Shown piece by piece: positions 1 through 17,171 of a DNA stretch of 64,000 nt (its first letter is position 1; each line of letters begins with the position of its first letter). The position numbers and the translations under genes were made by a program. The notes under the pieces are model-generated. The model made no database searches and was not told the origin of the DNA. It saw only the letters and a list, made by a program, of their open reading frames with translations. The stretch comes from Sternotherus odoratus (lineage: Eukaryota > Chordata > Testudines > Kinosternidae): positions 11,104,285 to 11,168,284 of the forward strand of contig JAVMKO010000021.1 of the NCBI GenBank assembly GCA_032164245.1, read 5' to 3'.

Positions 1-475
1 ACTGGGGATGTTTCAACTGGAAGTAACAGAGGACGAGTATTAGTTGATCACAGGATGACTATGAGCCACCAATGTGATATGGTCATGAAAAAAGCTAATG
101 CAGTCTTGGGTTGCATTAGGCAAGTACTTCTAGTAGAGATAAGGAGGTGCTAATACCATTATATAAGGCACCGGTGAGGCCTCATCTGAAATATTGTGTG
201 CAGTTCTGATCTCCCATGTTTAAGAAGGATGAACTCAAACTAGAACAGGTGAAGAGAAGGGCTACTAGGATGATCAAAGGAATGGAAAACCTGTCTTATG
301 AAAGGAGACTCAAGGAGCTTGGCTTCTATAGCCTATCCAAAAGAAGGCTGAGGGGAGATATGACTACTCTATAAATATATCAGTGGGATAAATACCATGG
401 AGGGAGAGGAATTATTTAAGCTTAGTACCAATGTGGCCACAAGAAGAAATGGATATAAACTGGCCAACACGAATG
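1..475 (+). mobile_element. CR1-type LINE fragment, degenerate
   Basis: Translated on the plus strand this gives broken reverse transcriptase C-terminal sequence: [17 protein letters not shown], a stop, then RRATRMIKGMENLSYERRL and KELGFYSLSKRRLRGD. These are the signature words of CR1 reverse transcriptase ends. A stop codon and frame breaks make it dead. It continues off the left edge of the window. It is much older than the copies at 39.7 and 59.2 kb. Confidence 0.85.
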
Positions 476-721
476 TCCATATCTATCCAAATGACTTTAC
501 CCATCCCTGATGCTGATCCAAATTCAGTAATGCTCTGTTGGGCGTCAGCGTGGCTAGAGGTTGCTAACCCTGCACTACAAACTTTATGGACACAAATGAT
601 GCAAAACTTTTTCTATGTCCGGATGTGCACCACTCTAAAGATCTATCTCCTCTCTCTTTACAGATCTCACATTTTATCCCAAAGACGCAAGGCTGCACCA
701 CTTCCCAGAGATGCTGCTGAT

Positions 722-853
722 ACAACTTAGCCTGTGGGCAGGGACGGTCCCTTTGTTCTGTGTCTGTACAGCACCAAGCACAATGGGCTCCTGATCCATG
801 AGCAGGGCTTCTGGGTGCTACCACAACACAGTTGATAGCCATCATTAATAAAC
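722..853 (+). repeat. L2/MIR-type 3' tail
   Basis: The words GTGGGCAGGGACGGTCCC, TGTCTGTACAGCACC and AGCACAATGGG, followed by an AATAAA-like end, match the 3' tail family GGGCAGGGACTGTCTC...TACAGCGCCTAGCACA that recurs through this window. Family assignment is by memory. Confidence 0.65.
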
Positions 854-972
854 ATCAAGATAACTGTGGGTTTTGCTTGATGAAGCTGCACATTTGCCTT
901 TTGAAGGGGTCTATTTCAGTCAAAGGGTAATTGGTTAACCCAGAAGGAAATGTTCAGAATATTTACCTTTTA

Positions 973-1227
<255 letters not shown>

Positions 1228-2899
1228 TTAATAACCATATGAAAACACTCGCAATATGGTACACGCATACAATAATATCTGAATCCCTGCATGGTTGTGT
1301 AGAGGACAGTTGGTCCCTTACACACACCCCAAATCAGCATTGCCTTATGCTCGCTCTTCAAGTGCAGCTGGCATTTCAGCAATGAGCAGGACTGAGCGAC
1401 TAGTGCTTAGATTATTCTGCAAATATTCAGATTAAAAAATTAATCCGAATATGACTGTGTGTGCTCTATGAACATCCAAAGAGCTGAGCCTTACTAGCTA
1501 TTTGCAAAAAGAAAAAAAAAATCACAGTTTAAGCTTGGATGTGTTAGGGTAAATCAACAGTGTGTCCCACCCTTACCTGAAACCCCGAGAAGAGCGGAGT
1601 TGAAGCTAAAAAGCTCACAAGCAGTCAGAGACCAATGAAGAGTTAAACAAACAGCCATTGATCAAGGCGGAACATTCACATTCCCTCCTTTCGGTTTAAG
1701 GGAAGGAAGGTTCAGTTTATTTTAAGACATCATGAGAGATTTATAGGATACAGACAGAAGAGGAGTGGTCTGAGACCATACATTTGCTAGGGGCATGCGT
1801 ACTGTCAAGCAATTACATAAACCAGGGGTCCATGACCTCTGGGTCACCACCTGTTTTCTCAGACAATTCAGCATTCATACAAATACAGAAGTTACAAGTG
1901 CATAATCTTAAGATAAAGGCAACACCGACGAAAAATCAACAATCCCTGTGAGAATAGAACACAGAGTCTAAATACATGGCCAAGCAAAAGACACTGGCAG
2001 AATACAATAACTCTTAACATAACAGAGAAACTTTTTGCTTAGCAATCATAAACAAAGCTGTGAATAAGTTTAACCCCTAACAGATGTACGATTACTCACT
2101 AAGACCCCAATTCACGGAAGCACTTATACCCCTGCCAAACTCCGAAATCAACAGGACCTAAGCACATGCTTCAATGATTTCCTGAATTAGGGCCCAAAAG
2201 AAAATTCTGAAGGGCATATTACATTGTGGTATTCAACCATTTGCCTGTGTGCTTATACAAATCACCCAACACGAAAAAAACAAAACCAGACTCCTTTATT
2301 TAACTAACCAACACAGAGAATCTCTCACAGTTCAGCTGTTGACTACTGGCAACAAACTGTTACAATGGTAAAGGCTAGTTACCCAGGAAAATATGCTGAG
2401 GTGAAATTCACGAATAATTACAAATAATAATTAAATCTGTGAATTTCACAGTCTTCCCAAGAACAAAGTTGAAGACAGAAGAACAGGCAAAATTCGAGAC
2501 ACTGTTCATTGTTAATCATGCCCTTAGCGCTAGTGATACAATAGCGGATGGGGGATTCACTATTTTGCATTATTTCAAAACCTCCTGTTCCCTTTCTGAT
2601 CCAGCATTTCTCTCTCTCACCTTGCAGCTTCCAGCTCTAGTAATTTCAACAAGGAATGGGAGAAGCTTGTGGAGATATGAGGGTTTTCCCACTTCCTTAT
2701 ATTCATTTTTTGTTTCCCAAACTAGTCCAAGTTCATGCACCTTTGTTTCCTGCCAAAATTTAAGGTCAGAGATTTTTCAAAGGTGCGTCACTTTAACCCC
2801 ACCCTGTTTTCTGTAGCTGAAGAAAAGCCAGCACTCTTTATTAGGGAGAGAATTGCAGAAATGCTCAGCTGACCTTGACGGGCAAGGGTCAGTTTTGAT

Positions 2900-3205
2900 G
2901 AGCCTCCCAATTTGAAAATTTGAACCAAGTTTTTGAAATTGTCAAAACATCCCACCTTAGCTTTTTCTAAATAAAAAACAATTGTTTTGGGGCTTGAAAT
3001 GACTTTTTGTTTCAATTTTTTGGTTAACTTACACTAAGAGAAAAGAAAAAAATATTTTTTTAAAAGGTGAAAAGCAAAAGCAAACATTTTGGAACTGCTG
3101 AAATGAAACATTTTGACTGACCCAATTTTAAAAAAAGGAATATCAGTCTGTCGGTTAGTGAAAAGTTTTGAGATTTTGACTTTTCAGTCCAATTCAGGAC
3201 AGGAA
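2900..3205. repeat. AT-rich interspersed repeat with GAAACATTTTG words
   Basis: Alternating A-rich and T-rich words (AAACATTTTG, TTTTGAAATTG, GAAATGAAACATTTTGAC) resemble a dispersed reptilian repeat, and a weaker copy occurs at about 47105-47212. The class is unknown. Confidence 0.35.
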
Positions 3206-4589
3206 AAAAAAAATTAAATCTCAAACCTTCTCACAATCCAAGAAAATTACCCAGATCTAGTCCTGCGCTCTCCCCATAAACCAAAGCCCTTCTCTTAGAG
3301 GGCCCATCACTGCACAATACCCAGAATGTTGTTATTAGTTCCTTGATCCCTACCTACTCTTTGCCACATCAGTGGCTGTTTCAGCATTGCATTGAGTAGA
3401 TTGCTGTGAAGACTCACCAGGGCAAAGAGTTGGCCTTAGCAGACTGCAGTTAAATCACACTGGCTTTTGTTGTAATCTAATGCACATGGCTTCCAAAGTT
3501 ACTTTTCTCCCTCCAGAATTAAAAAGAGCCTTTCATTTACATATGCAATCTATTATTCAAAGCAATTTAAGATCCTGGAGATGTGATGGTTTCAAGATTC
3601 GGTGGATCGGATACCATTAAGCAGCTGTGTTCCCTCCCCCCTTGCACCTTTGAATACATTTCAAAGCGTTAACAATCATCTGAGCTGGCGTTCACCCTAG
3701 AACAAAGCCTCTCCCACGCCACCGTATCTTCAGGTATGTCACGAGGAATTCACCCGAGACTCTCAGATGGAATTGGGCAGGTAAATATTGACTCAGACGC
3801 CCGCACGCCTGCTAGGTATTTTTACCCTGCGTGTTAAGTCTGCATCTTTGCAATGGCACCAACTTCTGTGCTCCCCACCTCTTCTGACCACTGAAGCTAC
3901 TCTACTACTTGGCCGGTCTTATGGTTGGTGAGGTCCCAAGGTCCTAGTGAGGGCGGGAAAATAAAGCAAGGCGCTGCCTTCCCTCTTTGACACAGCTACT
4001 GGGAGTGGGGGGAAGTAGTTCTGGCAGGGGTTTGATTTTTCCTCCCCTCCAAACCTACTACCGGAGAGCGAGATAGGGCAGAGCCACCAAGGGAAATGGG
4101 GCCTACAAAAGAGTGTTGCTCTAAGTAGCCATTCACTTTGCTTTATTTGTGTCTAAGAACCTCACAGTGATCCCTTTGCAGCATCCCTCCAAAGCTAGTA
4201 AGACACAGGCAGGCTCCTAAGGGAGCCAGCAGCGGAAGATAACCCTGAGAACAGACTGACTTAAAGCTCACGTCCGTGCTAAAGAGAGGACCAAATACAG
4301 TCTGAAGAAGGAAGCATTTGTTCAAGGCAATGTGTGACAGCTGGTACCAAACCCACTGTAAAGGAGAAAGCTGGGCAAGGCTACCATGACCTTCCCTGAG
4401 CAGTGAAGGCCCCGTGAGCATCCTGAGACGTTTACAGCAATGACAGGAACCACAGAGCCTCCTGAGCCACTCAGGATGAAGTCTACATGGACATGTGACT
4501 AGAGCAGCATCCTATTACTTCCCTCACCTCCTATTAGAGGGTGCTAGTAACACTAACGAGGGATAAGAAGACTGAGAGGGGTCAGGCTA

Positions 4590-4917
4590 ACAATTTTCAA
4601 GGACACACAAGGTTGTTACAAGGTGGAGGGAGAAATTCTTCTTAACCTCTGAGGACAGGACAAGAAGTAATGGGCTTAAATTGCAGCCAGAGCGGTTTAG
4701 GTTGGACATGAGGGAAAACTTCCTAACTGTCAAGGTGGTGAAGTGCTGCAATAAATTGCCTGGGGAGGTTGTGGAATCTGTCATTGGAGATTTTCAAGAG
4801 CAGGTGAGACAAACACCTATCAGGGATGGTCTACTCTAGACAATACTTAGTCCTGCCATAGTGCAGGAGATTGGACTAGATGATCTGTCAAGGTCCCTTC
4901 CAGTTCTGTGATTCTAA
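4590..4917 (+). mobile_element. CR1 LINE 3' end
   Basis: The sequence follows the CR1 3' region: GGTTTAGGTTGGACATGAG, GAAAACTTCCTAACTGTC, TTGCCTGGGGAGGTTGTGG, GGACTAGATGATCTGTC and finally CCCTTCCAGTTCTGTGATTC. It is 5'-truncated, as usual for CR1, and diverged. It lies antisense to CSMD2. Confidence 0.9.
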
Positions 4918-5869
4918 AAAAGCTCAGAGAGCTGAAGAACTACTACTAGGTCTGGCATTTGCCATAGGACCAGTGACTCCTCTTGGGCAGCTCGAGTTTT
5001 CCGTGAGAGGGTTGGTCAGCTCCGCGGGGCTCCTCTCTGTCTGGCCTATTTCCCTGAACTGTAGCCTGGGGAGCACTTGATCACAGTGCAGGGGGCTGGT
5101 TTTCCACGGTGCTTGCTCCTCTTTTAAAGAGGTGGTGCTAGCATGGCCAAAGGAACCATGTTAGTTCATCCAAGCAAATATCCCTGGGGAACGTCTGGAG
5201 ATATTTGCTCAGTTGTAACTGCTGACCCTAGTCTCCCTCACATAAAGTATTTCAGGGCTTATTTCTTTACAGGAAAAGGCTGTTGCATGCACTCTGCACA
5301 TAAAGTAGTAGCAGGTGATGGAAGATCAGGCATAAAATTCCTGACTTTATTCTTTTACACAAGGGTAACACACAGAGTTGAGAATCTGATCACCAGCATC
5401 CTGGAACTAATCACCCAAACACCAGAGGTTCCTGAAAACATGAGACAGTAAATTTGATCCCTTATTATAAAACCAACATGTTAATTTAAAACCAGGGGAA
5501 GTGGGGAAGTGGAAGCCATTATGTTTGCTTAGTGCTGATGTCTGTGGATCGAATTTAAAGTGGTGCCATGACTCTTTTTGATTTCTATTTCCCTGATTAG
5601 CTTTCCCTGTAACCTGATTATTATGCATGCCCCAGCACGGCTGCTTGTCATGGCAGGATGATGTGACCTTGTGACCGAGACATTAAGCAGTGCTAGGAAA
5701 TGGATTCAGTTTGACAGGACTCACAGGCAACGTGCTGCCTTGCTCTCAGTGGGATGCTTTCTGGGCCTCAGTCGCAACAGGTTACTCGCATTTATAGAAA
5801 GACTTGAAATGGCAGGATTTGCCAGACTGGAAATGGTGGGATAAATGGATCAGGGATTCTCCCTAAAGC

Positions 5870-6239
5870 AGAGGGCTCTCAAACTGCATGCTCTAGCCCA
5901 CTGGGGGTTGGCGGAGGACTTGCTCATGGTCTGCAGGGAGCTGGCTGATAACACGGTGCTGGCTGTTTATTTCTAATGGCCAGATTGTGTTACAAGAAAC
6001 TAAAAAATGTACGTGAAATACTGCCTTAAGATGACTCCTCTATGTAAATAATTGCCGTCGGTGCCCCCCAGAGATGATATGCAATAGCCAATGGGAAGGG
6101 AGGGCAGGGACCAATCATTGGGGATGAGGTGGAGGCTAGTCAATGGGTGGTGAAGGAGGGACCACTGGAAAGAAGAGGTTGGGGGTGGGGCAATAGGGGG
6201 CGGGGCAGGGCATAGGAGGGGCAGTGGTTTCCAGGAGAC

Positions 6240-6250
<11 letters not shown>
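5870..6250. repeat. Possible unclassified interspersed repeat
   Basis: The phrases CTGCAGGGAGCTGGCTG, CTTAAGATGACTCCTC, ATGTAAATAATTG and CCAATCATTGGGGATGAG have the look of a dispersed turtle repeat, followed by a G-rich tail. I cannot name the family, and no second copy is visible in the window. Confidence 0.35.
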
Positions 6251-7801
<1,551 letters not shown>

Positions 7802-8740
7802 TTACTTTGGAGAGAAGAGAAACAGGCAGAGAACAAGAGAGACCTAGGTGCCACCAATGCCTAAGGCTTCTGCAATAGAACTGATGAGAAGAGATATACC
7901 CAGGGGATCACAGCGGGTGATCCCATGCCCCATGCTGCACAGCAAGACGGAAAAACCTAATAGGGGTCAGGAAGATGCTTTCCCTGGGGGGAGGTTATGC
8001 CAAAATTTGCAGGGTTTCCTGCACTTTCCTCTGAAGTAGCTGGTATTAGTCCCTGTGAGTGACAGGATACTGAATTAGATAGACCTTACCTGGCATGGCA
8101 ATTCCTATGAGCAAGAAAGATTCTGCACTCTCATCCTGACAGCATACGGCCAAAAGAGAAATTAAAACCAAACAACTACTAAAGCTTTCCATAGTTTGAA
8201 CAATGAAGCTGGAAGGGTTTGAAATTTTTTAACATCTCCCTCACACCTACATGGCTACTACTTCCAATTCCCACCGAGGCCTCCAGCTGGGTGATTTCTA
8301 TGCTGGAATTCAAACAATTAGAAACCCTTCGTTTATTTTAAAAAGCTCTACTGCAAAAATGGCAGCAGCAGCTTTTGTAGACAGGAAAAGGTGGACTCCT
8401 GTCTCCCAGACCTTGTCACATACCCATCAAACGAAGTTAACAGGCTCAAGAAACAACAAATAAACCCTTTCGGCGTTTTTACAGCTGCTTTCATCCAAAG
8501 ACCTTAATGCACTTTCCAAACATTAAGGACCAGACTGTGATATCCAAACTCATGTTGACTTTTCCTTTACACTCGGCATACACTGAAATCAGTGGGGCTC
8601 TTGGTGGATGAAGTCACTACTTAGCAGATGAGTATCCCCAGCTGGATTCTAATCAGTTACAGTTGAACTGTAACCCCTTTAGTGACACAAGTAGCGCACA
8701 GTGGCACAACAAAGGTATTTCATTTTAAAAGTGTAATTGA

Positions 8741-8905
8741 CAATGTCCATCTAGTCCTGTCTCTGACCGTGGCCAGCACCAGATGTGTCTAAGGAAGGTA
8801 CAAGAACTCCACACAGTAGCAGATGTGGGATAATCCGGTTTCCACGTTAGGTGTTGTCCTGATTTCTAACAATTCAAGATTGGGTAAAGCCCTGAAGCAT
8901 GCGAT
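8741..8905 (-). mobile_element. CR1-like 3' fragment
   Basis: On the plus strand it reads GTCCATCTAGTCCTGTCTC, then GTGGCCAGCACCAGATG, then AGCAGATGTGGGATAATC and CCCTGAAGCATGCGA. This is the reverse complement of a CR1-type tail that appears in the opposite orientation at 40963-41145. Confidence 0.6.
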
Positions 8906-8946
8906 TTAACACCCCTGCCAAATTTTCTGTTGGCATTCAGTACTAT

Positions 8947-9018
8947 CGCTCTGGATATTAAGAACATAAGAACATACAAGCAGCCATACTGGTTCAGACC
9001 AAAGGTCCTTCTAGATCA
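8947..9018 (-). mobile_element. CR1-like 3' terminus
   Basis: TAAGAACATAAGAACATAC followed by GCCATACTGGTTCAGACC and AAAGGTCC is the reverse complement of a CR1-type 3' end with a repeated GTTCTTA terminus. It stops at the boundary of the 9049-9160 element. Confidence 0.65.
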
Positions 9019-9048
9019 CAGGAGGGGAGTGGCTCCAAGCACTGATGC

Positions 9049-9160
9049 ACTGTCTACACTGCCACTTTACAGCCCTGAAACTTGCAGTGCTCCGGGGTGT
9101 TTTTTCACACCCTTGAGTGAGAAAGCCACAGTGCTGTAAAGTGGCAGTGCAGAAAAGGTC
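9049..9160. mobile_element. Short inverted-repeat DNA element (MITE)
   Basis: The left arm TCTACACTGCCACTTTACAG pairs with the right arm CTGTAAAGTGGCAGTGCAGA, enclosing about 60 bases with a smaller CGGGGTG/CACCC-type hairpin. The CTACACTG terminus resembles hAT-like non-autonomous elements of reptiles. Confidence 0.7.
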
Positions 9161-9624
9161 ATAGCCTCTAACAGTGGAGCCTGTTTAACAGCTCTGTAAC
9201 GAAAGCCATAGGGCTGACTACAGCCTCATTTAAAAGAATTTTTCAGTTCTGACTACACCTTTGCTCTTTTCTGAAATTTACTACAGCACAAAATGTGTCA
9301 GCCTGAAAGCAAATTTCTTTTTACCAAATTAGGGGGGAAAGAAATCATTCTGGTCACTCAGAAGTGATCAGATTAAAAACAAAAAATCTTTTTTCAGACT
9401 TAAGTATCTTAAAAATTAAACTCTTTTTAAACTGAAATTTTATAGCCCATTAGCTCGTAATGTAAATTAGTGCTTTTGGGCATGTAAAAAAAGCCATTAC
9501 AACAACCCAGCTGTTTCCTTTAGAAAATGAGTGTATTGCTCACATGCAATGAGCAGAGCAAAAATTCAGAAAGCTCTGAGAGCAGATGACTCATGAAATT
9601 GGTATTTGTGCTGCAAAGTATTTC

Positions 9625-9820
9625 ACTGCTAGTTTAGTGGTCTGGGAGCCAGACAAATTCAGTTCCCTTTCCAGCTCTGTCACTGAGTTGCAATACCCGT
9701 CACTGCTCTGTGACTCAGTTTTCCCTTCCATAAAATGGGGGTAAGGATCATGAGATCCTTTGTAAAATGTTTGGGATCCACAGATGCAAAGGTGCTTTAT
9801 GAGAGCTAACTGTTATTTTC
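9625..9820 (+). repeat. MIR-type SINE
   Basis: TCAGTTCCCTTTCCAGCTCTG, CTCTGTGACTCAGTTTTCCC, ATAAAATGGGG and a GGTGCTTTATGAGAGC end are the core and tail of an amniote MIR element. It is diverged. Confidence 0.75.
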
Positions 9821-10223
9821 AACCCAGAACACGGCAGGAAGGAGGACCAAAAGTTACCACCTGACAGCTGTTCCTTGGCCTTGCAGAAGAACTGGTGTTC
9901 CTCAGACCAGCTCCGCCAGGAAATCATTAATGCAGTTGGCCTCAACTGGCATAACGTTTGGCAGTTTCAACACAGCAGCTCAGAAATAAATAAATGGGCA
10001 TCAGGGCCAGAGTGGACTAGGGGAAAAGGGGGGGGATGGTATTCTTCCAGACTCCACCCACAAAATGAGCCCTACCCCCCCATCGGAGTTACCAAGTGAG
10101 ACAGTACATTGTGAAAGATGTTTAGAACATGATTGTGTTTTCTGCTTGGCGCTGCTGAAGTCCTTGAGGTTCCACTGGGCAATTTAATTGACGGGGGGAG
10201 GGGAATAAGCAAGGGTAGGGAGA

Positions 10224-10350
10224 CAAGACAGCAAGTGTGAAAATCGGGACAGGGTGTGTGTGTGTGTGGGGGGGGGGATAGGAGCCTGTATAAGAAAAAC
10301 ACCCAAAAACTGAGACTGTCCCTATAAAATCATGACATCTGGTCACCATA
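10224..10350 (-). mobile_element. Non-autonomous DNA element with microsatellite
   Basis: AGCAAGTGTGAAAATCGGG, a GT/G run at 10253-10279, GGAGCCTGTATAAGAAAAA and CTGTCCCTATAAAATCATG then TCTGGTCACC is the reverse complement of the copy at 21597-21716. The GT run has expanded inside this copy. Confidence 0.7.
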
Positions 10351-10404
10351 AGCAAGGGCGAGCCTTTTAGAAGGAAGAAGAATGATAAAGACTATAAAAG
10401 CGAC

Positions 10405-10452
10405 GAATACTTGTAGCACCTTAGACACTAACTAGTTTATTTCAGCACTAGT
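10405..10452 (+). repeat. Fragment of a dispersed reptilian repeat
   Basis: GAATACTTGTAGCACCTTAG, then ACACTAACTAGTTTATTTC, matches the common turtle repeat text ACTTGTGGCACCTTAGAGAC...AATTTATTTGAGCA as I remember it. The class is unknown to me. Confidence 0.5.
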
Positions 10453-11775
10453 GTAAAAGCCCATGTACACGGGCCAACCGTAAGGGCTTGCGGCCCCCCC
10501 TCCCCCCGATGCCACTGTCCCCACCAAGTCCCACTCCCCATTAGCACCAATGTAAAATACCTGTAGAACCTGGATTACAAAAGAGGCTCTGATAGGGCGG
10601 TTTGTTTAAAGATGCATTATAAAAAAAGGGTCATAGAATTCCATGGCACAACAGAAGGGCTAAGTTTGGACTTAGCCTGAGGTGAGGGAGAGTTTCAAAG
10701 GGGATGTAGTGTGGGGGGAAAAACAGGGATGAGAGATGGTGAGATCCTTCATGTTCGGACTAGAAAGTATCACCCCTAGGAGAGATCGGGAGATCAAGGC
10801 CATTGCAGCAGATCTGAGCGGGAAGACGGAGAGGCTAGGTAAGCCCCGGGCAATGTCTGAGTGAAAGTGAGCCCGTAGGAGAGGAGGCGGGATCGATATG
10901 TTACTGAAAAATCATCCATAATATTTCATTGGGGTCCGTGTGAATCAAAGAGCTAATCTGAGGGAATGCAGAGGGAGAAAGGGAAGGGTTGTACTCTTGG
11001 GGGGGAGCGGAGAGCTGAGAGGGGGAAGAGGAAAATGGGCCTGACAACAGGAGGGAGGCCAGAGCTGCTACTCTGGCAGTGAAATTAAGAGTTTATTGCT
11101 GGTGAGAGAGGCCAGACTGATGGCTCTTGAAGAGGAACTTTGTGGGAGATAGGCGCAAACTGGGGCAAGGCAAACTGCTTTGGTGCTGTGCCGTGGCCCT
11201 GAGCTAGGAGAGGCAGCTTAGAGGGAGTAGATAGCTGGACCCTGAAATCCTTTTCTCTCCACTGGGACAGCTCGGCTGGCCAGTTGCAATAAGAGCTGGG
11301 GAGATGCGCCACAAAAAAAACATGGGACTTTTGCCACTGACTTCCACGGGAACAGGCACTGTCTTGAGATGTTCACAACAGATCTCAGCAAACCCTGCCT
11401 CATCTCAAAACAAGGGATTTCGCCTTAAAAAGGAGGAAAGAGAGGGGATGAGAAAACAAGAAACGAAAGAGGAATAAAGCAGGAGAGAACAAAAGACAAA
11501 AAGCAAGTGAGCGAGAGAGAACAGCGAGAGTGGGCTCTTAGCATCAGCCCTCAAGGAAGGAGACAGAAAGCAAGTCAATAACCTGGCAAGAATCTGAGAT
11601 GAAAGTAGCTGCCACGGCAAGAACATAAATCAGCAGGAAGAGTTGTGGGAAGGAGTCAGGTGAATTTCCTGGGAAAGGAGAGCTCATGAATGAAAGGGTG
11701 GAAGGGGGCTAAGGAATCAACCCATCAACCAAACAAGGAACCCTGAAGACAAGGGTGGGTGGGGGGGATAGCTGA

Positions 11776-12022
11776 GGGGGGGGGGGATAGCTCAGTGGTT
11801 TGAGCATTGGCCTGCTAAACCCAGGGTTGTGAGTTCAATCCTTGAGGGGGCCATTTAGGGATCTGGGGCAAAAAATCTGTCAGGGGACAGTACTCAATCC
11901 TGCTAGTGTAGGCAGGCGGGTCCTGCTAGTGTAGGCAGGGGACTGGACTCGATGACCTTCAAGGTCTTTCCAGTTCTAGGAGATTGGTATATCTCCATTT
12001 ATTATTATTATTATTATTATTA
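11776..12022 (+). mobile_element. Turtle tRNA-derived SINE (Cry-type)
   Basis: The head contains a box A-like TAGCTCAGTGGT (11788-11799) and a box B-like GAGTTCAATCC, both expected of an internal pol III promoter. It continues CCTTGAGGGGGCCATTTAGG and ends with a CR1-like tail (GACTGGACTCGATGACC, GGTCTTTCCAGTTC) and an ATT microsatellite (11998-12020). A 19-base unit is repeated at 11898 and 11921, and a second partial head lies at 11762-11776. Sense orientation is opposite to CSMD2. Confidence 0.9.
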
Positions 12023-12035
12023 CAAAGAGTAGTAA

Positions 12036-12183
12036 ATGTCCAAAGCCGTGCCTTTCAACCTGTGGTCTGCAAACCCCTGGCAGTCCGCAGACTATGCCTA
12101 AGATTTCCAAAGGGGGCCCATGCCTCCATTTGACATATTTTAGGGGCCTGCAAATGAAAAAAAAGGTTGAAAACCAGTGATCT
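12036..12183. mobile_element. hAT-like MITE
   Basis: Inner termini TTTCAACCTGTGG and AAAGGTTGAAAACCAGTG are imperfect inverted repeats. The interior CAGACTATGCCTAAGATTTC and TTTTAGGGGCCTGCAAATG fits a common reptilian non-autonomous hAT family as I recall it. Confidence 0.7.
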
Positions 12184-13754
12184 AAACTGGGATGGGGCTT
12201 AGCAAGGAGGGTGCATTTAGGAACATTCAGAATAATATGCAGATCAGGGAACATTTTATAACCTGGGGGTGCTGTGTGAATAGCAGGATAAATTCCTCTC
12301 ACACTGCTCGAAATGGCAAGTTGTGCTAGACTATCTGTCACTGGAAAGGTAACTTTCCACAGAGTTGCTCTATGATCTCAGTTTTGACTTGTACCCTGTG
12401 GGTCTCAGGCTGATCTCATGTATAAGACCTGGCCATTCTGTAGCTATCAGTACACACAGTCTTAAACGCCTTCTAGCCTACATCAGAAAACGTCTCTCCC
12501 ACTCACTGACACAAGCTGCTTGTGGAACACAACATGGAAATAACAACAAAATGTCAGTCACGCATTAGGAAGCCCAGTTGCAAAGAGATGGCAAACATGC
12601 TATGGAACTCAGGAAAAGATCCCTCACTTCAGCATCTCATCAGAAGCTGAACCACGCCCCAAAGGACTCAGTAAATATCCACTGCAAAGCCCCAGCAAGT
12701 ACAGTTTGTGTCTCCAATGTGAGCAATCGCCATGCAAGATGGTACAACAATCTCCAACAGATTCAGAACTCGGCAGCTAGAAATGCCATCTGATCCCAGC
12801 CATGGGTGCTGCCGGGGAATAAAAACCAGCCCAGGACATACATAATGACACAGAGTCTCTCTTCCCTCTGGTCCATAGGCTGTTTTTACACTTTATATTT
12901 TCCTATCGATGGTCAGATCCTATTGTGGACACAGCACTGGGGAGTATGCAGATTTTAACCATGAGCCAGATTTTCCAAAGAACTCAGCGTGCATTTCTGA
13001 ACCAGCTATAGCAAAGGGAGGACAGGTTAGAGAATTAAAGAAAGACTAGTATAGACATAGCTCTGCTGTTTGAAAATGCAGCTGGCCTTAGGCAAGAGAT
13101 ATTCTTTTCTTTGGAGGCCGGGAGCACCTCCACCGTCTGCATTACCTCTTATGAGACGGTGTCAGGTCTCTGTATTGTGCATTAGCTTAGCAACGGGATA
13201 ATGCAACGTCTCTCATCAGAAGAGCTGAATCCAAGGCAGAGTGGATTAATGAAGAGTGGATTGGCACTACTCAACAGGATACTTTTCATGGCACGTGAAG
13301 GCTCCCGTAATACCCTTGCTTTTCACTGACAAGTTTATATGCTTTAATAAAAATGGGTCTTGCAAAATTGGCTGATGCTAGATCTCAATGTGTTGCTACC
13401 TGGTATGAACAGAGAGAGATGGTTATATAAGGGATATAACCCACCCCACTCCCCTTACTCCAGCTTGGTTTAGGAAGAAACTTCCCAAGGAGTCAGAGCA
13501 GCATAGGTATCAAATCGAACCTCATTTCCTGTAACACGCCGTCACTGTCACAAAGTCAACCTAGGCTTGGAGGTAGCACCTTGCACACTGGACCCAGGCA
13601 CCTGGGGGCCTAACTCCTGGCCTCCTTGTCAATAAGAGGCAGACGAGTGAACATACATGATGGAAGGGCCGAGTATGAAGCAGCTGGCCCACGATAATAC
13701 TTTGTATGCATGCAGTGGTTATCATCCGAGGATCCTGACATCCTTTCAAAAGGT

Positions 13755-13915
13755 GACTTCGGTTATTTGCTCAAGATCGACAGGTTGGGAAGCAGAAGCA
13801 CAGAGAATTGACATTTGTGCCCAAGGTCATGCAATGAATTAGTGGCAGAGCTAGCAGCAGAACCCAGGAGTTCTGACTACCGGTCCCTTCTTGTAACCAC
13901 CAGACGTCATTGCTG
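13755..13915 (-). repeat. MIR-type SINE
   Basis: The reverse complement of the MIR core is visible: CCAAGGTCATGCAATGAATT, AGTGGCAGAGCTAGCAGCAG, then AACCCAGGAGTTCTGAC. Confidence 0.7.
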
Positions 13916-14431
13916 TCTCTTCTGTAATTACGATATCATGTCTGAGCAGACATGGGTCTGCCATGCTGTGCTGCAAGACCACTGAGATTGATTTCACTTC
14001 CTTACACAGATAGGCCTGAGCAGTACTGTTCAGCAAAAAGGCGCTGGACCTAGCCCCCTTTAGAATGAGGATCTTTTCAGATCTGGCATTCTGCTTCAGG
14101 CCATATGGAAGACCAGTACGGTTTCGTTATGGATTGGGACATCACCAAAGTTTGCACAGCTTGGATGTGAGGGTTTGGGTCCATCGACCTCTGTTTTTAT
14201 GCCATCTCTCCACATTCTGGAGGAAAGACGAGGTGCTTCTGAGAAAGCCTTGGTTGTATTGCCCAGCCCCCGGCATCATTCCCGTATCACTTTTGTGAGG
14301 ACTGATGGGAAACAAGAGAGAAAGATACCAACATACCCTGGCTATTTTTGGGTTGCCCGTGTCTCTTCTGCAAGCCACCCGTCCCCCCCACACACTCTCC
14401 CGCAGCACTGTCTCTTTTCCAAACCACCCTA

Positions 14432-17165
<2,734 letters not shown>

Positions 17166-17171
17166 TCTATT

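Noticed and set aside
2439..2816. 125-codon plus-strand open frame
   Set aside because: No domain, no splice support and ordinary AT-rich intron composition.
11788..11850. True tRNA gene from box A and box B
   Set aside because: The spacing belongs to a SINE head and the sequence cannot fold to a full cloverleaf with a CCA-ready acceptor; the CR1-like tail confirms a SINE.
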